Positions 46,323 through 58,995 of a stretch of 64,000 bases of DNA are shown piece by piece. Numbering within the stretch: the first letter of the stretch is position 1; each line of letters begins with the position of its first letter. Below the pieces are notes generated by a model. It was not told the DNA's origin. It ran no database searches and worked only from the letters and a program-made list of their open reading frames with translations. The DNA comes from Calonectria ilicicola. Taxonomy: Eukaryota; Ascomycota; Sordariomycetes; Hypocreales; Nectriaceae. The DNA lies in assembly GCA_020809705.1 (NCBI GenBank), contig CP085827.1:6138001-6202000 (forward strand). Reading direction: 5' to 3'. Made by a program: the position numbers and the translations under genes.

Positions 46323-48323
46323 CTACACCTGTCGGGGTTCCAAGACGAGATTTAGTTCTGGGCATGCAAGCGTGAATCCGTCCGCTAGACCATCCATAAA
46401 TGCTTTAGGCGTCTGATCCGGCGCAAATTTAATGTCATACTTGTGTACAATCTGGCTGATCACATATCGAATCTCCATCAGTCCGAGCTGCTTCCCAACA
46501 CAAGAATATCGACCTGTGTTGGAAATTATAAATATCTTGCATAATAATCACTGAAACTTGCTATGACTCACCAATTGAAAAAGGGGCAAAGACGGATGCA
46601 TCCTTTACTAGATCTGGTCGGGTTGTCCATCTCTCTGGAATAAATTCATTAGGGCGTACAAAGCATCTCTCATCTGATACACATAAATGTTAGAACGTGC
46701 TCCGGCCAGTAACCAAAAAAAAATACACGTTTACCTCGATTCAATGTATAACTGGGAATTTGGACAATGGTATTTCCTGGAATGAAAGTTCCATCAATCT
46801 GCAGCCCCTTAGCTGGAGTAATCCTCTGCACTCCCGAAGGAATGGCTGGGTAAAGTCGAATTGATTCGTCAACAACTGCTTGAAGGTACTTTAGCTTGGC
46901 CAACGCAGTGTTATCTGGCTGTTCGTTTTGCGCAAAATATTCGTCAATCTCCTTCTGTAATTTCTTGTAGGCCTCAGGATGTTGTGCCAACTGGAAAAAA
47001 ATACAAGTCATGCTTGCTGAAGTAGTATCGCTGAGCAATGATTGACAATTAGTATCGTGCTATTTCGAGATGCAGACCTCTTACCTTCCAGCTACTACAA
47101 TAAGGTGAGCATCTCCAAGAAGATTGTTTTCATCTTGCTTTGAGGGATTGGGGAGTTCCTTGAAAGGCCCAAGAACCCAGGAAAAGACATCAGGAAGGTC
47201 TGGCTCATTCTATTGGCTTCTTAGCAAATATGAAATGATTTTTTGTGCGACCAATTTACCTCAATTCTATGTTTGACATGGTTTTCGAGCCAGGTTTTGA
47301 ATTGGTTGATTTGGGTATTCAATATTGGGATATTCTTGATGAGGAGATAAGCCCAAGGCGTTCGGCCGAATTGTGTGCCCCATAAGGTAGACTTTTGTGT
47401 GAGTTCCATGTAATAGTGCTTAACCCCATCTTTAAGCATATTAAAGCTTCGACCGAAGGCAAGATCTCCCATAACATCGAATCCAAAAAAGTCTAGCCAT
47501 AGGGACATGTCGAATGGCTTTCCGGACCTTTCCTCAATCTGGCTGAGTAACTGCCGTGTGTATTGGGCAACTCTAGGCTCATAATCTCTAAGAGCTGACT
47601 GGTTTGTAAGAATATATTCAAAGGTATTAATAGGTAAGTTGCCTTAGAATTCTTACCTTTTGCGTTGAATCCTCTATCCCAAAGTTTTCGTCTATACGCG
47701 TGTTCTTGCTTGTCTCGTGTTGCGTGCAGAGAAATGAGCGGTTGAAACACGTTATACCATGGGCCCTTAAGACAAGGTGATGTATTTGAGTGTAGGGCTT
47801 CAACGGCGCTAGGGCTCGCAATGGATAACTCGTTTGGGCCTGCCGTAGTTTTGGTTAGCGTGTACTTGGGCATAAGGGACAGCATGATCTGAGTACCTAT
47901 TCTGAGTATATCGCCGTAGGTCTTATGTAACTCCTGGACTTCTTTGAACAAATGGAATTTTTTCATTGACACGGTAACTCCGTAGAAAGAAGACAAGCGA
48001 GCCAGCGATGGTCCAGGGAATCGGCACAATGGGTGCCAAAAAGCCCTGTAGACCATCATGCTTGTATATATACCACCGACGAAGGAAATGAAGAGCTTTG
48101 ATGCAGCGATAATACCATCCAAAGGCTCGTCAGGCCCAGCAGGCAAGTAAAAAATGTAGCCACAAGCAAGACAGATGTAAACCAACCAGAAGGCAATAAC
48201 CATCTGGTTGGAATAGATGTCCCATTCACCATGTCGGAACATTCCGAGGTGGAGAAGGACTCCAACTACAGATGCGGACAGGAAAGCAGAAGGACTCTGC
48301 GGATCAAGATGCGACGGTTCCAT
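46323..48323 (-). CDS. Cytochrome P450 monooxygenase with multi-helix N-terminus
   Basis: Seven exons: 48323-47897, 47839-47657, 47594-47260, 47209-47085, 47030-46735, 46673-46572 and 46513-46323 (1659 nt, 552 aa). The frame is open further upstream but without ATG, so MEPSHLDPQ is the first possible start. Up to three hydrophobic segments (SAFLSASVVGVLLHLGMF, MVIAFWLVYICLACGYIFYL, IISFVGG region) come before the hinge CRFPGPSLARL, more than the usual single anchor. I-helix VVAGSDTTSAS (joined across an intron), ExxR DESIRLYP, PERW, and the heme loop FSIGRYSCVGKQ (Cys about residue 494) are intact. ER-bound oxidase; substrate unknown. No clustered synthase gene was seen. Confidence 0.92.
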
Positions 48324-50562
48324 TTCGGTGGTTACACTGGACGATGGAGTTCTCAAGCTTGTAGGGGAATTGAGTGGGGTATTTAACTCGGCCACCGAAT
48401 TGAGCTGGGCTAAAAAATGACAATCAAGCCGAATTAACGAATTAACCGAGGCGTAAATCTAATCGAACAATGATTCCATGAATTAAAACCCTATATCTCC
48501 GCAAATTGGTGTGGTAGGACGAAAATGAATCGCCTGACCGAACAGGCTGTTTCCGCCTAGCAAACTAGCTTCTTTGATGCAAACTGTGATTGAGAAAATG
48601 TCTTCACCAACCGCTTCCTTCACCTAAATAAGATAAATTATCATAATATATAAGACATTCAATAGTTCGCACTGAAGGCTTCGATCTTCTTTGTTATGGG
48701 ATGTATTTGGCACATGTCCTAGACTCCTACTTGCGTTGATGCTAGTTTGACAGATTGACACGGGTTTACCCCGCGCCAGATCATAAGATTACGACATGCC
48801 GAGGGCCAACTTCCAGAAACATACTAACCACGAGACTTGCATGGTTTCAATTTTTAGCTAGCGCGGGGCTCCCGCAAATCTGGGCACCTATCGTTGCTTG
48901 TTTTTTGAAGCTGAGTTTCAGCAATGCGCTCCACTCTATTCGGTGATTGGGGGATCGGGGCTTTCATCCATGCCGTTGGTTCTGTGGATGTGTCATGATT
49001 TGCTGAGAAATGGCTTTTTGAGTGATGATACTATCCTCAAGGGATGTTCATGTTGTTGTATTCATGATTGAAAAAAAAAATAAAATTGGGGGGACTGAGA
49101 GTTTTGGTCAAGTGTCTACCCGTTTGGCACGATATTTAAGAAGCCATGTGGGTCTCATACACACAGTGGATTCGCTAAAATCCAATAAATATGGAATTGG
49201 GGCAAAAATATACAACAGTGAAGACCATTTAGCCTTTGTCGAGTCCCGTACTAATTTACCGCTTCCTAGCTTGACTTTGAGAGAACTGATGAGATGTGTG
49301 TCGGAATAACAAGGACCCACAGGGTCGCCGCTTTAGGAGGCTTAAGTAAGCTAGTCTCAGAGCGTCACATCAAGCCCGGATTCGGGCTGCACCGCAAACA
49401 GCAGGAATAACTTCAGAAGGGTATATAAGGGAATAGATTGATCGTAGGGACTTTAATAGAGTATCAGCTTTTTCATGTTATAATTTGCAGCCTAAAGATT
49501 CAACAATGTGTTCGTTAATCATACCGGCCCGTATATTTGCCGAGGCTTAACCGCTTCGACCTGTGTCAATATCTTCCTGTCGTTCTTAATGCAGCACAGC
49601 TCTGCACACTGGGCGCCACATTTTTGTGTGATAGTTCTGGGCCCGGGTGGGTTCACTATTACGGAAACCTGTAACTTCTGTTGCTAAGCATTACCTTCGT
49701 GTCGCCAGCGCCAAGGGCCAACAACATCCGTCGAACCAAAGGCACCATAACGGAGGGGGAGAGGGGAGCAAGGGATATACTGATGGCCATGTTACTTGCA
49801 GGCAAAGCGACGGGTTGAGCGACGGGCGCTCTCGAAACAACGACCCTGATCACCCTTGCCAGACACACCAGAAATGGTCGCCCGGATACAACGCTCGCCC
49901 GGCGGCCCTCTGCATTAGAATCCATTTAATCTGTTACAGTAAGGGGAGAAAGAGATCCATCCATAATCACATTGGTAGCGATTACTGTGACCAAGAATAG
50001 GCTTTGTGAATAAGGAAGCTTCGTGCATAAGACCTTCGTCTACTGTGCATCTTGATACCTTAGTTTCTCACACTCAAATTCTGAAAATACACTTGCGTAG
50101 GCCTACTTCAATGATGCTCCCAGTTCCGTGGCCCGCTATGACCGACTCCCAAAAATTCTTTGTACAGGTTTGTGCGACGCGTCGGATTGCGTTATGTTGA
50201 TCAAGTCGCGTGTATAATGGGGCTATGCCATCCTCCCAACCAGCTCCTTGCCTTGTTCAAGGCAGTTGAGAGATGGATCATCACCGATTTGAGCCTTGTT
50301 GGTAGGGACTTTAGAGTAACTGACGAGTGAAAAGCGGGCAGTATCTTTGCAAAGCGTGGTCTGGGAAGCTCCCCTCCGCCCCAGTGCGCCCGCCAGCGGG
50401 TCCCGTCCTCGGCACCGCCCCCACCAACATCGAGGTCGCTTTTTTGTGACCAACAACCAACCAACTTATCCGCCCCTTAGGTGCCGGGTGTACCGTTTGG
50501 GATAAGCATAACTCCCGAAGCATCATGATTCCAACCACCGAGAGCCATTCCCTAGACACCTA
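48324..50562. other. Intergenic between divergent genes, holds repeat copy D2
   Basis: Promoters of the P450 (-) and the second Zn2Cys6 gene (+). Repeat copy D2 at 49401-49505. Short ORFs only; nothing else recognised. Confidence 0.55.
49401..49505 (+). repeat. Dispersed TATA-containing repeat, copy D2
   Basis: Second copy of the 35811-35915 sequence in the same orientation, sharing CTTCAGAAGG, TATATAAGGGA, ATTGATCGTAG and TTTAATAG. Confidence 0.6.
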
Positions 50563-52471
50563 ATGGCGAGCAGCCTTACTCGAATGCGCCCTGAGACGCC
50601 ATCCGACTGTGCTCGCCAGGCCTGCGATGTCTGCCGCTCTCGCAAGACCAAGTGCGATCGCGCCCAACCCAAGTGCGGCCGATGCGCCCGCCTTGGAGAG
50701 GCTTGCGGTTACCATGGCCGCAGATACACCTCGCGAGACGAGCTGTCTGGTCAGCTTCTCCAGCTTCAGGACCGCCTTGCCAGAGCTGAGGCACAGCTTT
50801 CAGCCCCTCAGCCGCTGCCACCGCTCTCCATAACGTCGATTGCTGCTACGACAATCCCCGCCTCTGCTCCGATTGTTACAAACACGCCCTCATATTCCAA
50901 CGTCGAAATACGCGACGCAGACATAGGCTTCCCGAGCGACCTACCAGTTTCCAGCGCATATGCAGACGGGATCGACTTTTTTGCTAATATTGGTCTCGAC
51001 TGGTCCCAAGTTCCCATCTCCAACTCTGCCCTGTCGCCCACCGTAGCAATGCCCAGTGGGGCCACAGAGTCTAGCAGCATCGCTCCTGAAAACGGTCTTG
51101 TGTCAGTCACTGAATTGTCGGTGCTTCACCAGACGTACTTTGAAGTCATCTACGACGCCTTGCCGTTTCTCAACCAGGATCGCTTTTCTGCAGAGCTTGC
51201 GTCTCAACCAACTCCTCGCTCTGTCCTCGCCCTGAGCTACGCTGTGGCCTTGTTGGGAAGCACGCTGTTGCCTACGCACTCGCATCTACTACCTGAATGC
51301 TACACCCTGGCTCGAAAATATGTTGAATCCTGCGAAAAATATGAGTGCGAGGAGGATATTGCCAACTTGAACCTTTTCCAAGCGCTGTTATGCATCATAC
51401 GATTCGAAATTACTAGCCGGCGGTTGGTTAGAGCTTGGATGACAATTGGGCGAGCAATTAGGCTGTCAAAGATGCTAGGGTTACATCAGATGGATCTAGC
51501 AGAACCTCGAACGGGCCGAGGGACGGACTTGTGGATGAATTTGCTTCCAACCACCGACTCACTGGAGCTGGAGGAACGAAGGCGCTCATTTTGCTGCCTG
51601 TACATTCTTGAGAGCTACGTGAGCACGTGGACTGGTATGCCGTGTGAACTTGGAGATGCAAGGGTATGATGTTCCCACCCACAGTCTTTTTTAGCGTACG
51701 AGCTGATCGTTTAATCATCCCTAGTCTTTTGAGATTCGACTACCATCGCCAGGCCGCTTAGCTTTGGGTTTCTCAGCGACTCAGATGCCGTTTTTAAACG
51801 AAATCAGGAAAAGCACTCCTGAAAACTTCCCGCCCATGTCCTCGTACACAGGGTGTATTTTAATGGTCGAGTTGGCTCTGCGGTGCTTCGCGCACGCAAG
51901 ACTGAGAGAAGATGAAAGGGATGAAAATGGAGGCTTTTGGGACAACCACTACAGCTTGGTCAAATCGTTTAATGAGCGAACGAATTTGTTGAACAGCCAG
52001 CTAAACGCAAATTCTGTAGAGAGCGATCCCATTTCCTTCTCACTGCATATGAACCTTTGCGCTGCTGAGATATTTTTCCATGAAACAGCCATCAGGGAAG
52101 TAGATCGACAGGAGCTACCGAAGGACATGGCCGCAAACAGCTACAGGCTTCCAACGATTGCTGCATTTAAAATTGCAAATGCTGTTCGACTCCATTGGCC
52201 AACGCGCTCCTCAGATCACGGCGTCTTCTCCTTGCAGTCCACTTTCATTGCTTGGCCGCTAGTCATGGCTATGAAGGCCTTGAGCAGAGACCTGGCATCA
52301 TCCGACCAGAATGTAATGTCCAACGGCGTTGCGCACTCGTTGCGCTTGCTTCAAACCGCGCCTGACCACGCAGAACAGCCTGGTGGCTATTGGCACACTG
52401 TTACGGCCTCTGCATCGACAACGCTTCAAGAATGGGAAGAAAATAGCGGCTTTGAGCCCAACAGTCTTTGA
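50563..52471 (+). CDS. Zn2Cys6 transcription factor with fungal-specific TF domain
   Basis: Two exons, 50563-51663 and 51725-52471 (1848 nt, 615 aa), 61-nt intron. The zinc cluster is complete in exon 1: ACDVCRSRKTKCDRAQPKCG, RCARLGEAC, with Cys at 21, 24, 31, 38, 41 and 48. A short coiled coil (LSGQLLQLQDRLARAEAQL) follows, then a Ser/Pro-rich linker and the regulatory domain with YFEVIYDALPFLNQDRF, AWMTIGRAIRLSKMLGLHQMD, LEERRRSFCCLYILESYVS. Nuclear regulator binding CGG-type half sites (family knowledge). It faces the MFS exporter gene tail to tail, about 390 nt apart; regulator-exporter pairs of this kind are common, so the exporter is a plausible target. Richer in G+C than the surrounding AT-rich spacers. 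Confidence 0.93.
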
Positions 52472-52858
52472 AAAGACAGATTTTAGACTAAATAATTGAG
52501 CTAGCAAAGTGCATGTCGAATCCTCCTTAGCATTGTATCTAAGTGGCTGAATCATGCCAGTATTTGAATATAATAATTATGCTGACTTCCTCACAATGCC
52601 GCTGGTTCCTGAAACAAAAAACATTCTTGTCATAGGCAGTTGTACCGCCTTTATAAAAACAAACAGACATGTACTGTGGAATATTCTTGTCGCTATAACT
52701 GGACACCTTCATTTAAGTAGGTAACTACGCCACCAACTCAGTAATGGACACGAGCTATATGATCCTACGTGTCCAAAATGAGAGCTTTGCTACTAGGCAT
52801 TTCTTATCTTGCTGCGTGGCAGCCTCCAATATCTCCCCGATGGGCCAAAAGGTCACTC
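52472..52858. other. Convergent 3' spacer
   Basis: Between the Zn2Cys6 gene (+) and the MFS exporter (-). No feature seen. Confidence 0.6.
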
Positions 52859-55014
52859 TTACACTAACGGCCCATGTCTGTTGCCTCTATGAATACCTCC
52901 AAGACGTTGCTTCTGAGAAGATGCATTAGAATCATGGTCTAGTTATATACAACGTAGCTTAGTGGCTTAGACTTACCACAAGAGGCATGGCGAGCACAAG
53001 GCTTACTGCAGCACCGATCGTGAAAAATAGCCCGATGCTCTTCATGGAGCTGGTGATTTCTGGAATAACGAGGGCTTTCTGGTCCTCGGTTAACTTGAGA
53101 TATGCACGGCTCTTGGTGCCAGCCATGAGTTGAGTAATTTGGTGCGTGGGTATGTCGGGCATCTTATGGAGAGCAATGTTCTGGAAGGTGAAGCCGGAAA
53201 TGGCGAGAAAAAGAACCATACCCAAATCTTGTGCTGCAATTTTCGCAAGGAGGAGAAAGAGTTAGCAAAAATACAACATTTTATGGGACTAGTGGTGCTC
53301 AAGACATACAGATTGCCATGACCCCGACAGCATTGGCAACGTCACTTGCTGGCACAAGAGACTGCACTATCCCGAACCCGGCAACAATATAGCTGCCCGT
53401 ACCAGCTCCAACAAGAACCAGGTAAATATATATGAGGCCATTGGGGGTGTCTTGTTTGACGGTGCCTGGAATGCGATTAATCAATCCAAGCTTTGACATG
53501 CTAACTATCCCGCAGAGGCTTACACATAAGAGCACAACCAATTAGGACAAGTGCGCTCCCGACAATAAACCACGGCCCATAAAAGGAAAATTTGGGCATA
53601 ATAATACCGTTAGTTATTGACACAATGACTAAAAAGACGACGAGCGGAAGAAGTCGAACACCTGCATCGAGAGCGCCATCCCCCTTGACACATGTTAGCT
53701 TTAATATTCAAGCTTCGCTAAGTTATTACTGCTACTTACTCTGACAAACTGGAAGTAAAGAGGAATGTAGTAAGTCATTGCCTGAATATATTAGAGACTT
53801 TACTTTTTTCTTTTGTGCGTGGGGGAGATTTCATGGCTTTGTGGCTTACAGGGACGATACCAGAGGCTAGAAACACCTGGATCTGCATATTAATCAAAAT
53901 AGGTCGCTCGAGAAAGTGTGCAGGATATAATCGGTACTCTTTGCTGACGCATGGATGGAATTTTACAACCGCTACAGTCGCAGCGAACAGAAGTCCCGAA
54001 ACGGTCCATAGTGCAACCATGGTGTGGGAGCTAAAGGCGTACACAATTCCGCCAAACGAGATCGCCAGTGTTAAGCAAGCTGCGCCGGCAAGGAAAATGG
54101 CGGTCATAATCCAATCAATCATCCTTAACTTTTGAAAGGTTGTCTTTTCGGGCTGCGGGTTTACGCCCGGGAAAAGAAAGATGTATGCAGGCGCGAAAAC
54201 ACCACCAACAACTAGATTGATATAAAATCCCTAAGAATGGGTTGTCAGGGGACACTCTCGGGGTGTGTGGGATCAAGAACGTGACTTACCCATCGCCAAG
54301 ATGCTGAGCTCTCAGAAAAAGCACCCCCAACCTGTCAATAGCCATTAGCCTATTGCTGCGTTTTGCATTGCGCTTTCAGCTACTTACTACTGGCCCAAGG
54401 ACGCTCCCGATACCCCAGACAACAGTGCTTCCAGCTAGATAGACGGACTTTTCTTTGGGTGAAGTAGACACTGAGAGGTAGGTAGGTGTGCCTGAGTACA
54501 TGCCTGAGCCTCCAATACCGGCAATGACCCGGCCGATGATGAGTGCGGTCATGTTGGGCGCCGCCCCGCAGATGGCGCTTCCGACCTCGAAGAGGAGAAT
54601 GTTGAAGATGTACACACACTTGATGTCAAAGATGCCGTAAACCTTGCCCCATGGCAGAATGGACATGGTGCCGAGGGCAAAGCCAGTTCCGATCCATGGG
54701 AGGAGCTCGACGTTTCCAAAATCGTTGAGGATGGTGGGCCGGATGTCAGCAACGACGGTGTTGTCCAAGGTGAAGAGAAAGGTTGTCGACAGCATCGCCA
54801 CATATGCTATAGTCCACTATAGTAAAAGTATCAGCAAATAATGATTAACATTGTTAGAGGAGAGACCTATGCGCCAGCCATGAACGGACCGCGGCGAGCG
54901 TTCCTTCATGCCTGGGTTAGGGGTCACATAAACTTCTCCGTCCCGGGTGCCGAGCGGCTGCTCAGAAGCCTGTTCGGTGGCATGCGTCATGTTCTTTTTA
55001 AGAATATGATTCAT
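52859..55014 (-). CDS. MFS exporter, DHA2-like (14-TM type)
   Basis: Nine exons: 55014-54867, 54806-54388, 54331-54290, 54230-53850, 53781-53740, 53683-53524, 53465-53310, 53233-52977 and 52912-52859 (1659 nt, 552 aa). Two exons are only 42 nt. Family marks: TFLFTLDNTVVADIRPTI in TM1; IGRVIAGIGGSGMYSGTP (motif C region); SASWRWGFYINLVVGG joined across three exons; AMTYYIPLYFQF; and LLPLVVFLV. The start could be 55014 or the internal ATG at 54990. The final 17-codon exon ends HGPLV. Proton-driven export of a drug, pigment or toxin-like small molecule across the plasma membrane is the family role; the cargo is unknown. Intact. Confidence 0.9.
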
Positions 55015-55410
55015 GAAGCCAGTTTGGAGAATGCCCGTTGGATAGGTAGTCTGTTGCCGGAAAAGGAGGTGATGTCGGTACAAATGGGTGGAGGAGATGC
55101 GGGAGAGAAAGCTGCGTCGGCCTTTTGATGTGACGAGACGAGATATAAAAAGGTCGGCGTTTCTCACAATAAGAATTGAATTTGTTAATAGTGCGTTGTT
55201 CTTGAAAACCATAGATCTATCTTGTAACCTGAATTGCACTGATGGCGTCTTTAATGATGGAAATCGGGACGGAGGGATCGGCCGATGGAGGCCTGTGATT
55301 GGCTGGGTCTGTGCTCCATGTCCTCCGTGTCCGTGTCCACCCCGCCCGTTCCATCCGTCTCTGAGGAAATGGGGATCAAAGCGGATAGACAATAGAGAGT
55401 AATCATTATC

Positions 55411-55476
55411 CTATGTATCTGCCACCGTTGTGGCTTTGGAGCTCCCTCTTGGTCGAGTCCACGATTTACCAAAATA
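55411..55476 (+). repeat. Dispersed repeat, copy C (partial)
   Basis: About 60 nt nearly identical to the 3' part of copies A and B (TGTATCTGCCACCGTTGTGG, CTTTGGAGCTCCCTCTTGG, CACGATTTACCAAAA). Confidence 0.75.
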
Positions 55477-58400
55477 ACAAATTGTGGTGCGACGTGGTCT
55501 CCGTGTCGTGCTGACTGAGGTCAGGCTAAGAGGTTTACTGAGCGCTACAATGACACCGGAGGTATTCAACATGGCTGGGAGGCAATGAGAAAACCAATTC
55601 GATCTTTATCTAGTTGCTAAACTGTTAAGATCCTCTCGTAAACTTAGATTAAGCTCAAAGACTCCGGTGATGATAGAGGGAAATCTATTCTAAACTTTAG
55701 AAAAGGCACTCCGCCATGCATTTCCATGAAGTAAGTTGATTTCTACTATGATTTCTGTTACGTCCAAATTCACATCATGCCAGCACCAATACATAATGGC
55801 GAAGGCAGAAATGTGTGTTACAATGACAAAAATTGCATCGTCATTTGATATAGTACTACACGATATCATAAGTGAGGATGTAACTATCGATTGCGAATGA
55901 ATCATCAGTTTTCCTAAACAACCAAGATTTTGAAAGCTCATCACTTGGGCAATGCAAAATCCAAGTTACTCGACAGCGATCGACTAAACGTTGAAGTTTG
56001 AGTTAATTATGTTGTTAGGGAATGAGAAATTCCTTTTTCTTTTTCCATTCCGTTCAGAAAGGAGAGGATGGTGGGAAATTATTTAGAGGATATGACATGA
56101 CCAGGACCAAGAAACGATCACCCGACATTCGGTGACCCCACTAGACATCGTTCTAGAACTTTCGCTGCCTAATAAACGGTAACAGGGCTGAATGACCCAC
56201 ATGGCTACCAAATTTACCACAGGACATTGGAAATTTTGGCAGATATTTATCCAATTGATGCGCATATGAATTGTCACATATAGGTGATAATGCTCTAATT
56301 TTGGAATAACAATATCAACTTAGCTTGAAAAGCCGTATACCATGGTCCTGAAAAATCTCAACCACCCATCCTGTCTCACTTGGTGTCGACAGGCGGAAAT
56401 AAGGTAGGTCTTCCCCCTTGCATCAACACAACTGGATGCTACAGTATTCATGTAATCGATCCCTCTGGTATTTCTGTAGGATTAAAATACATAATTTTCA
56501 TGACGATCCAAGTACCAACGAAGTTGTTTTGGTGCGGCTTTCACATCAGACGATGGTGGATAACCTGAGCCACCATGACGTCAAAAGTGGGAAAACCACA
56601 AACCATGTTTCAATACGAATCTACTAAATTTATCTCTTAGTTCTTCTCTCTCTGAAAAAAAGCCTCCACATCGGTCTTGTCCGGACTAGCCTAGTAGGAA
56701 GAGGCCCCAGCACCTAATCAGGAATGCCAAAAAGAGCTGCTTTAATATGCTCACCGAATTAATGGCGGCAAAATGAAGAGTATACTGGGGCCTTCATCGC
56801 TACAAGAGCGTGGTAATCTTACGTGCTTCATTCGTGCTTTTTATGTCCGCCAAAAAATGCCCCAGTGTTCACTTTTATGCCTTGGTTTACCCTGCCGAAA
56901 GTATCAGGCAGAAAAAAACGAATAGCCCCAAACCTACCACCCACACACCGGAAAGCGGCTCGAGAAAAAGTCACTTTAGTGTAGAGAGTGTGAATTAAAA
57001 GGGTCCCATTGTACTTAGCAATGGGCTGGCGGCAAAGTCAAGAGCACAGTGCGACATTGATGAAAAATCTGACAGCTTCTAATGAAGATCGCCATGCTTA
57101 CAGATTGAACACCTGATGATTTCACAAGCAGCCAGGCGCACCCAAATCAGTCTAAATTTATCTTTCATTCATGTTGCTCTTCAAAGTTTGTACAGGTAAA
57201 TTGTCTTTGAGTTATTTGATCGTGTGGTTTTCTTCTAACCAGAATGGCCCCCTGGGCGCTCCTTGATTTGTCTGGGCTAAATATGATGTTTCCTTCACAT
57301 ATAGCAGCCTCATTCCAGGAGGGCGTGTAGTAGAGAGACTCGAAAAGATTGAACCCTAGGACAAGGTGAAGAATGAATTTCAGCGGTTAGGTGGGCATTT
57401 GTTGCATAGCCATGATGCCATGTGCTGTGGATGCCAGTCTAATCTGCAACTGGTTAAAGGATATGGCATATAAAAGTTAATTATTCCACTATTGTCGGCT
57501 AGAAACTCGCGATGAGCATCTGTGCGCAACGCCCTTGCGCCTCAGCCGTTCCCTACCCCTTCGGATGAAGCATATTTATCCAATACGAGGTCACATGACG
57601 TGATGAGGCTTGGAACAGTCTCCATGAAAAAAATTAAGATTATGGAGACGGTGGAGGGGAGGGTTCGCCGAAGTTGATTGGAGCTTAGTACGCGAATAAA
57701 CACTTGGCACATTAGCTTAGCAAAATCTGGTGGGTACTGTACTGGGCAGTAATCTTCACTGGCGCCATCCGGAGATCCGAATCCATTACACTGCATTTGG
57801 CAATAATTTTCACTTGAAGTATCCGATGATCCGGATCCGTAATCTGATTGTGCAAAATAGGTCAAGAAATTCCGACACTAGATGCAATGAAACTAGCGTG
57901 AACACAAGATTCAATTCTTGCCTAAATGCTCTATCATCTGAATCACCTTGGCACAAGAAAGGGGGGGCTAGCGAGCCTGGTGCTGATACCTGTGAGCAGT
58001 CATTATCTGAGACTGAGTAGGCATTGGACTACATTGGGTGCAGGTTTGGCCGGCACGCGACACTACCAGCGGGTAATAACTGGATCCGCAGCATGTTCTC
58101 TAAAATTATAATTTGGGTAAATTTAAATCGGCTAAAATACAAACGGGCTCATGCAGTGGGCTCCTCGTAAGAATTTATGGCTGTGCCCTATCCGCAATTC
58201 CGTTTTCTACTGCTCAAGCATACGTAATTGCCGACTCGGCTATACCCGTGTCCAGCCAATCAATCTCAGATAAAGCGTCACTGGGAATGAAGGTATACCC
58301 CGCACGCACCATGCGGTATCAGATTTAATGCGACGCGCCCTACTTGCAACCTCATTTAAATTGAGTTTCTTGACGTGCGGATTTTCAAAGCCACGATCCC

Positions 58401-58877
58401 TGTTCATCTGCCCTGATGCCAAGAGAGTCATCTGTTCTACCTTGATGGTGACAGGAGACTTGATCTAACGCATGACCTGTCTGTATTCTAGGCTTCTGCC
58501 GTGGATGGAAATGCAGATCAGGCTTTTTCCTAAATTCTTTTTTAGGGGGCGGAGCTTGCTCCAGTTCACATGATTCTGTAAGGGATGGCTACCCTCCCAG
58601 CGTATTCGACCATCCTGACTGTTTGAAATCTGCATCTATCCTCCCTGATCCTCTCAAATAACTGGCCCGCGCATTGTCAGGAAACGCATCGTCATACCTT
58701 GGACTCCATTAGGTACAAAAGCTAATTAACGTCGACCAGAAGATATGCACATGTCACTGAACCTGGCCTGTGCGGCTAAATAACCCTAGATAATGTTTGT
58801 GCTTCTAAAGTAAACTCTCTCGAATGTTAGCATTAACAAAATAATTAACTAAATTTTCACCTGAAATTACCGGTGGC

Positions 58878-58948
58878 GGGGGGGGGGGGGGATTATGAAG
58901 GTAGGATTAATGGCAGCAGGATTAACGGAAGTAGGATTGATGGCGCCA
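58878..58948 (+). repeat. 14-nt G-run followed by three 15-nt tandem repeats
   Basis: G-run at 58878-58891, then GGATTAATGGCAGCA, GGATTAACGGAAGTA, GGATTGATGGCGCCA (58904-58948) and the start of a fourth (GGATT). About 140 nt before the PAD start codon. Confidence 0.85.
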
Positions 58949-58987
58949 GGATTCTTAACGATGGAATCGTCCGTGACCTATTTAGAA

Positions 58988-58995
58988 TATAAATA
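58988..58995 (+). promoter_or_regulatory. TATA box of the arginine deiminase gene
   Basis: TATAAATA, about 90 nt upstream of the ATG at 59086; the leader after it has no competing in-frame start. Confidence 0.5.

Noticed and set aside
49647..50000. 117-codon plus ORF and overlapping 88-codon minus ORF
   Set aside because: Mutual shadows with no domain on either strand.
33061..55014. Secondary-metabolite biosynthetic cluster
   Set aside because: Two P450s, a regulator and an exporter are present but no PKS, NRPS, terpene cyclase, DMATS or other backbone enzyme, and the phosphate carrier and long spacers interrupt the run.
55690..55944. 84-codon minus ORF as a small protein
   Set aside because: No family match, no splice-supported extension, isolated in repeat-rich spacer.
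57730..58020. Plus-strand 96-codon ORF
   Set aside because: Antisense shadow of the Cys-repeat reading frame; no motif of its own.
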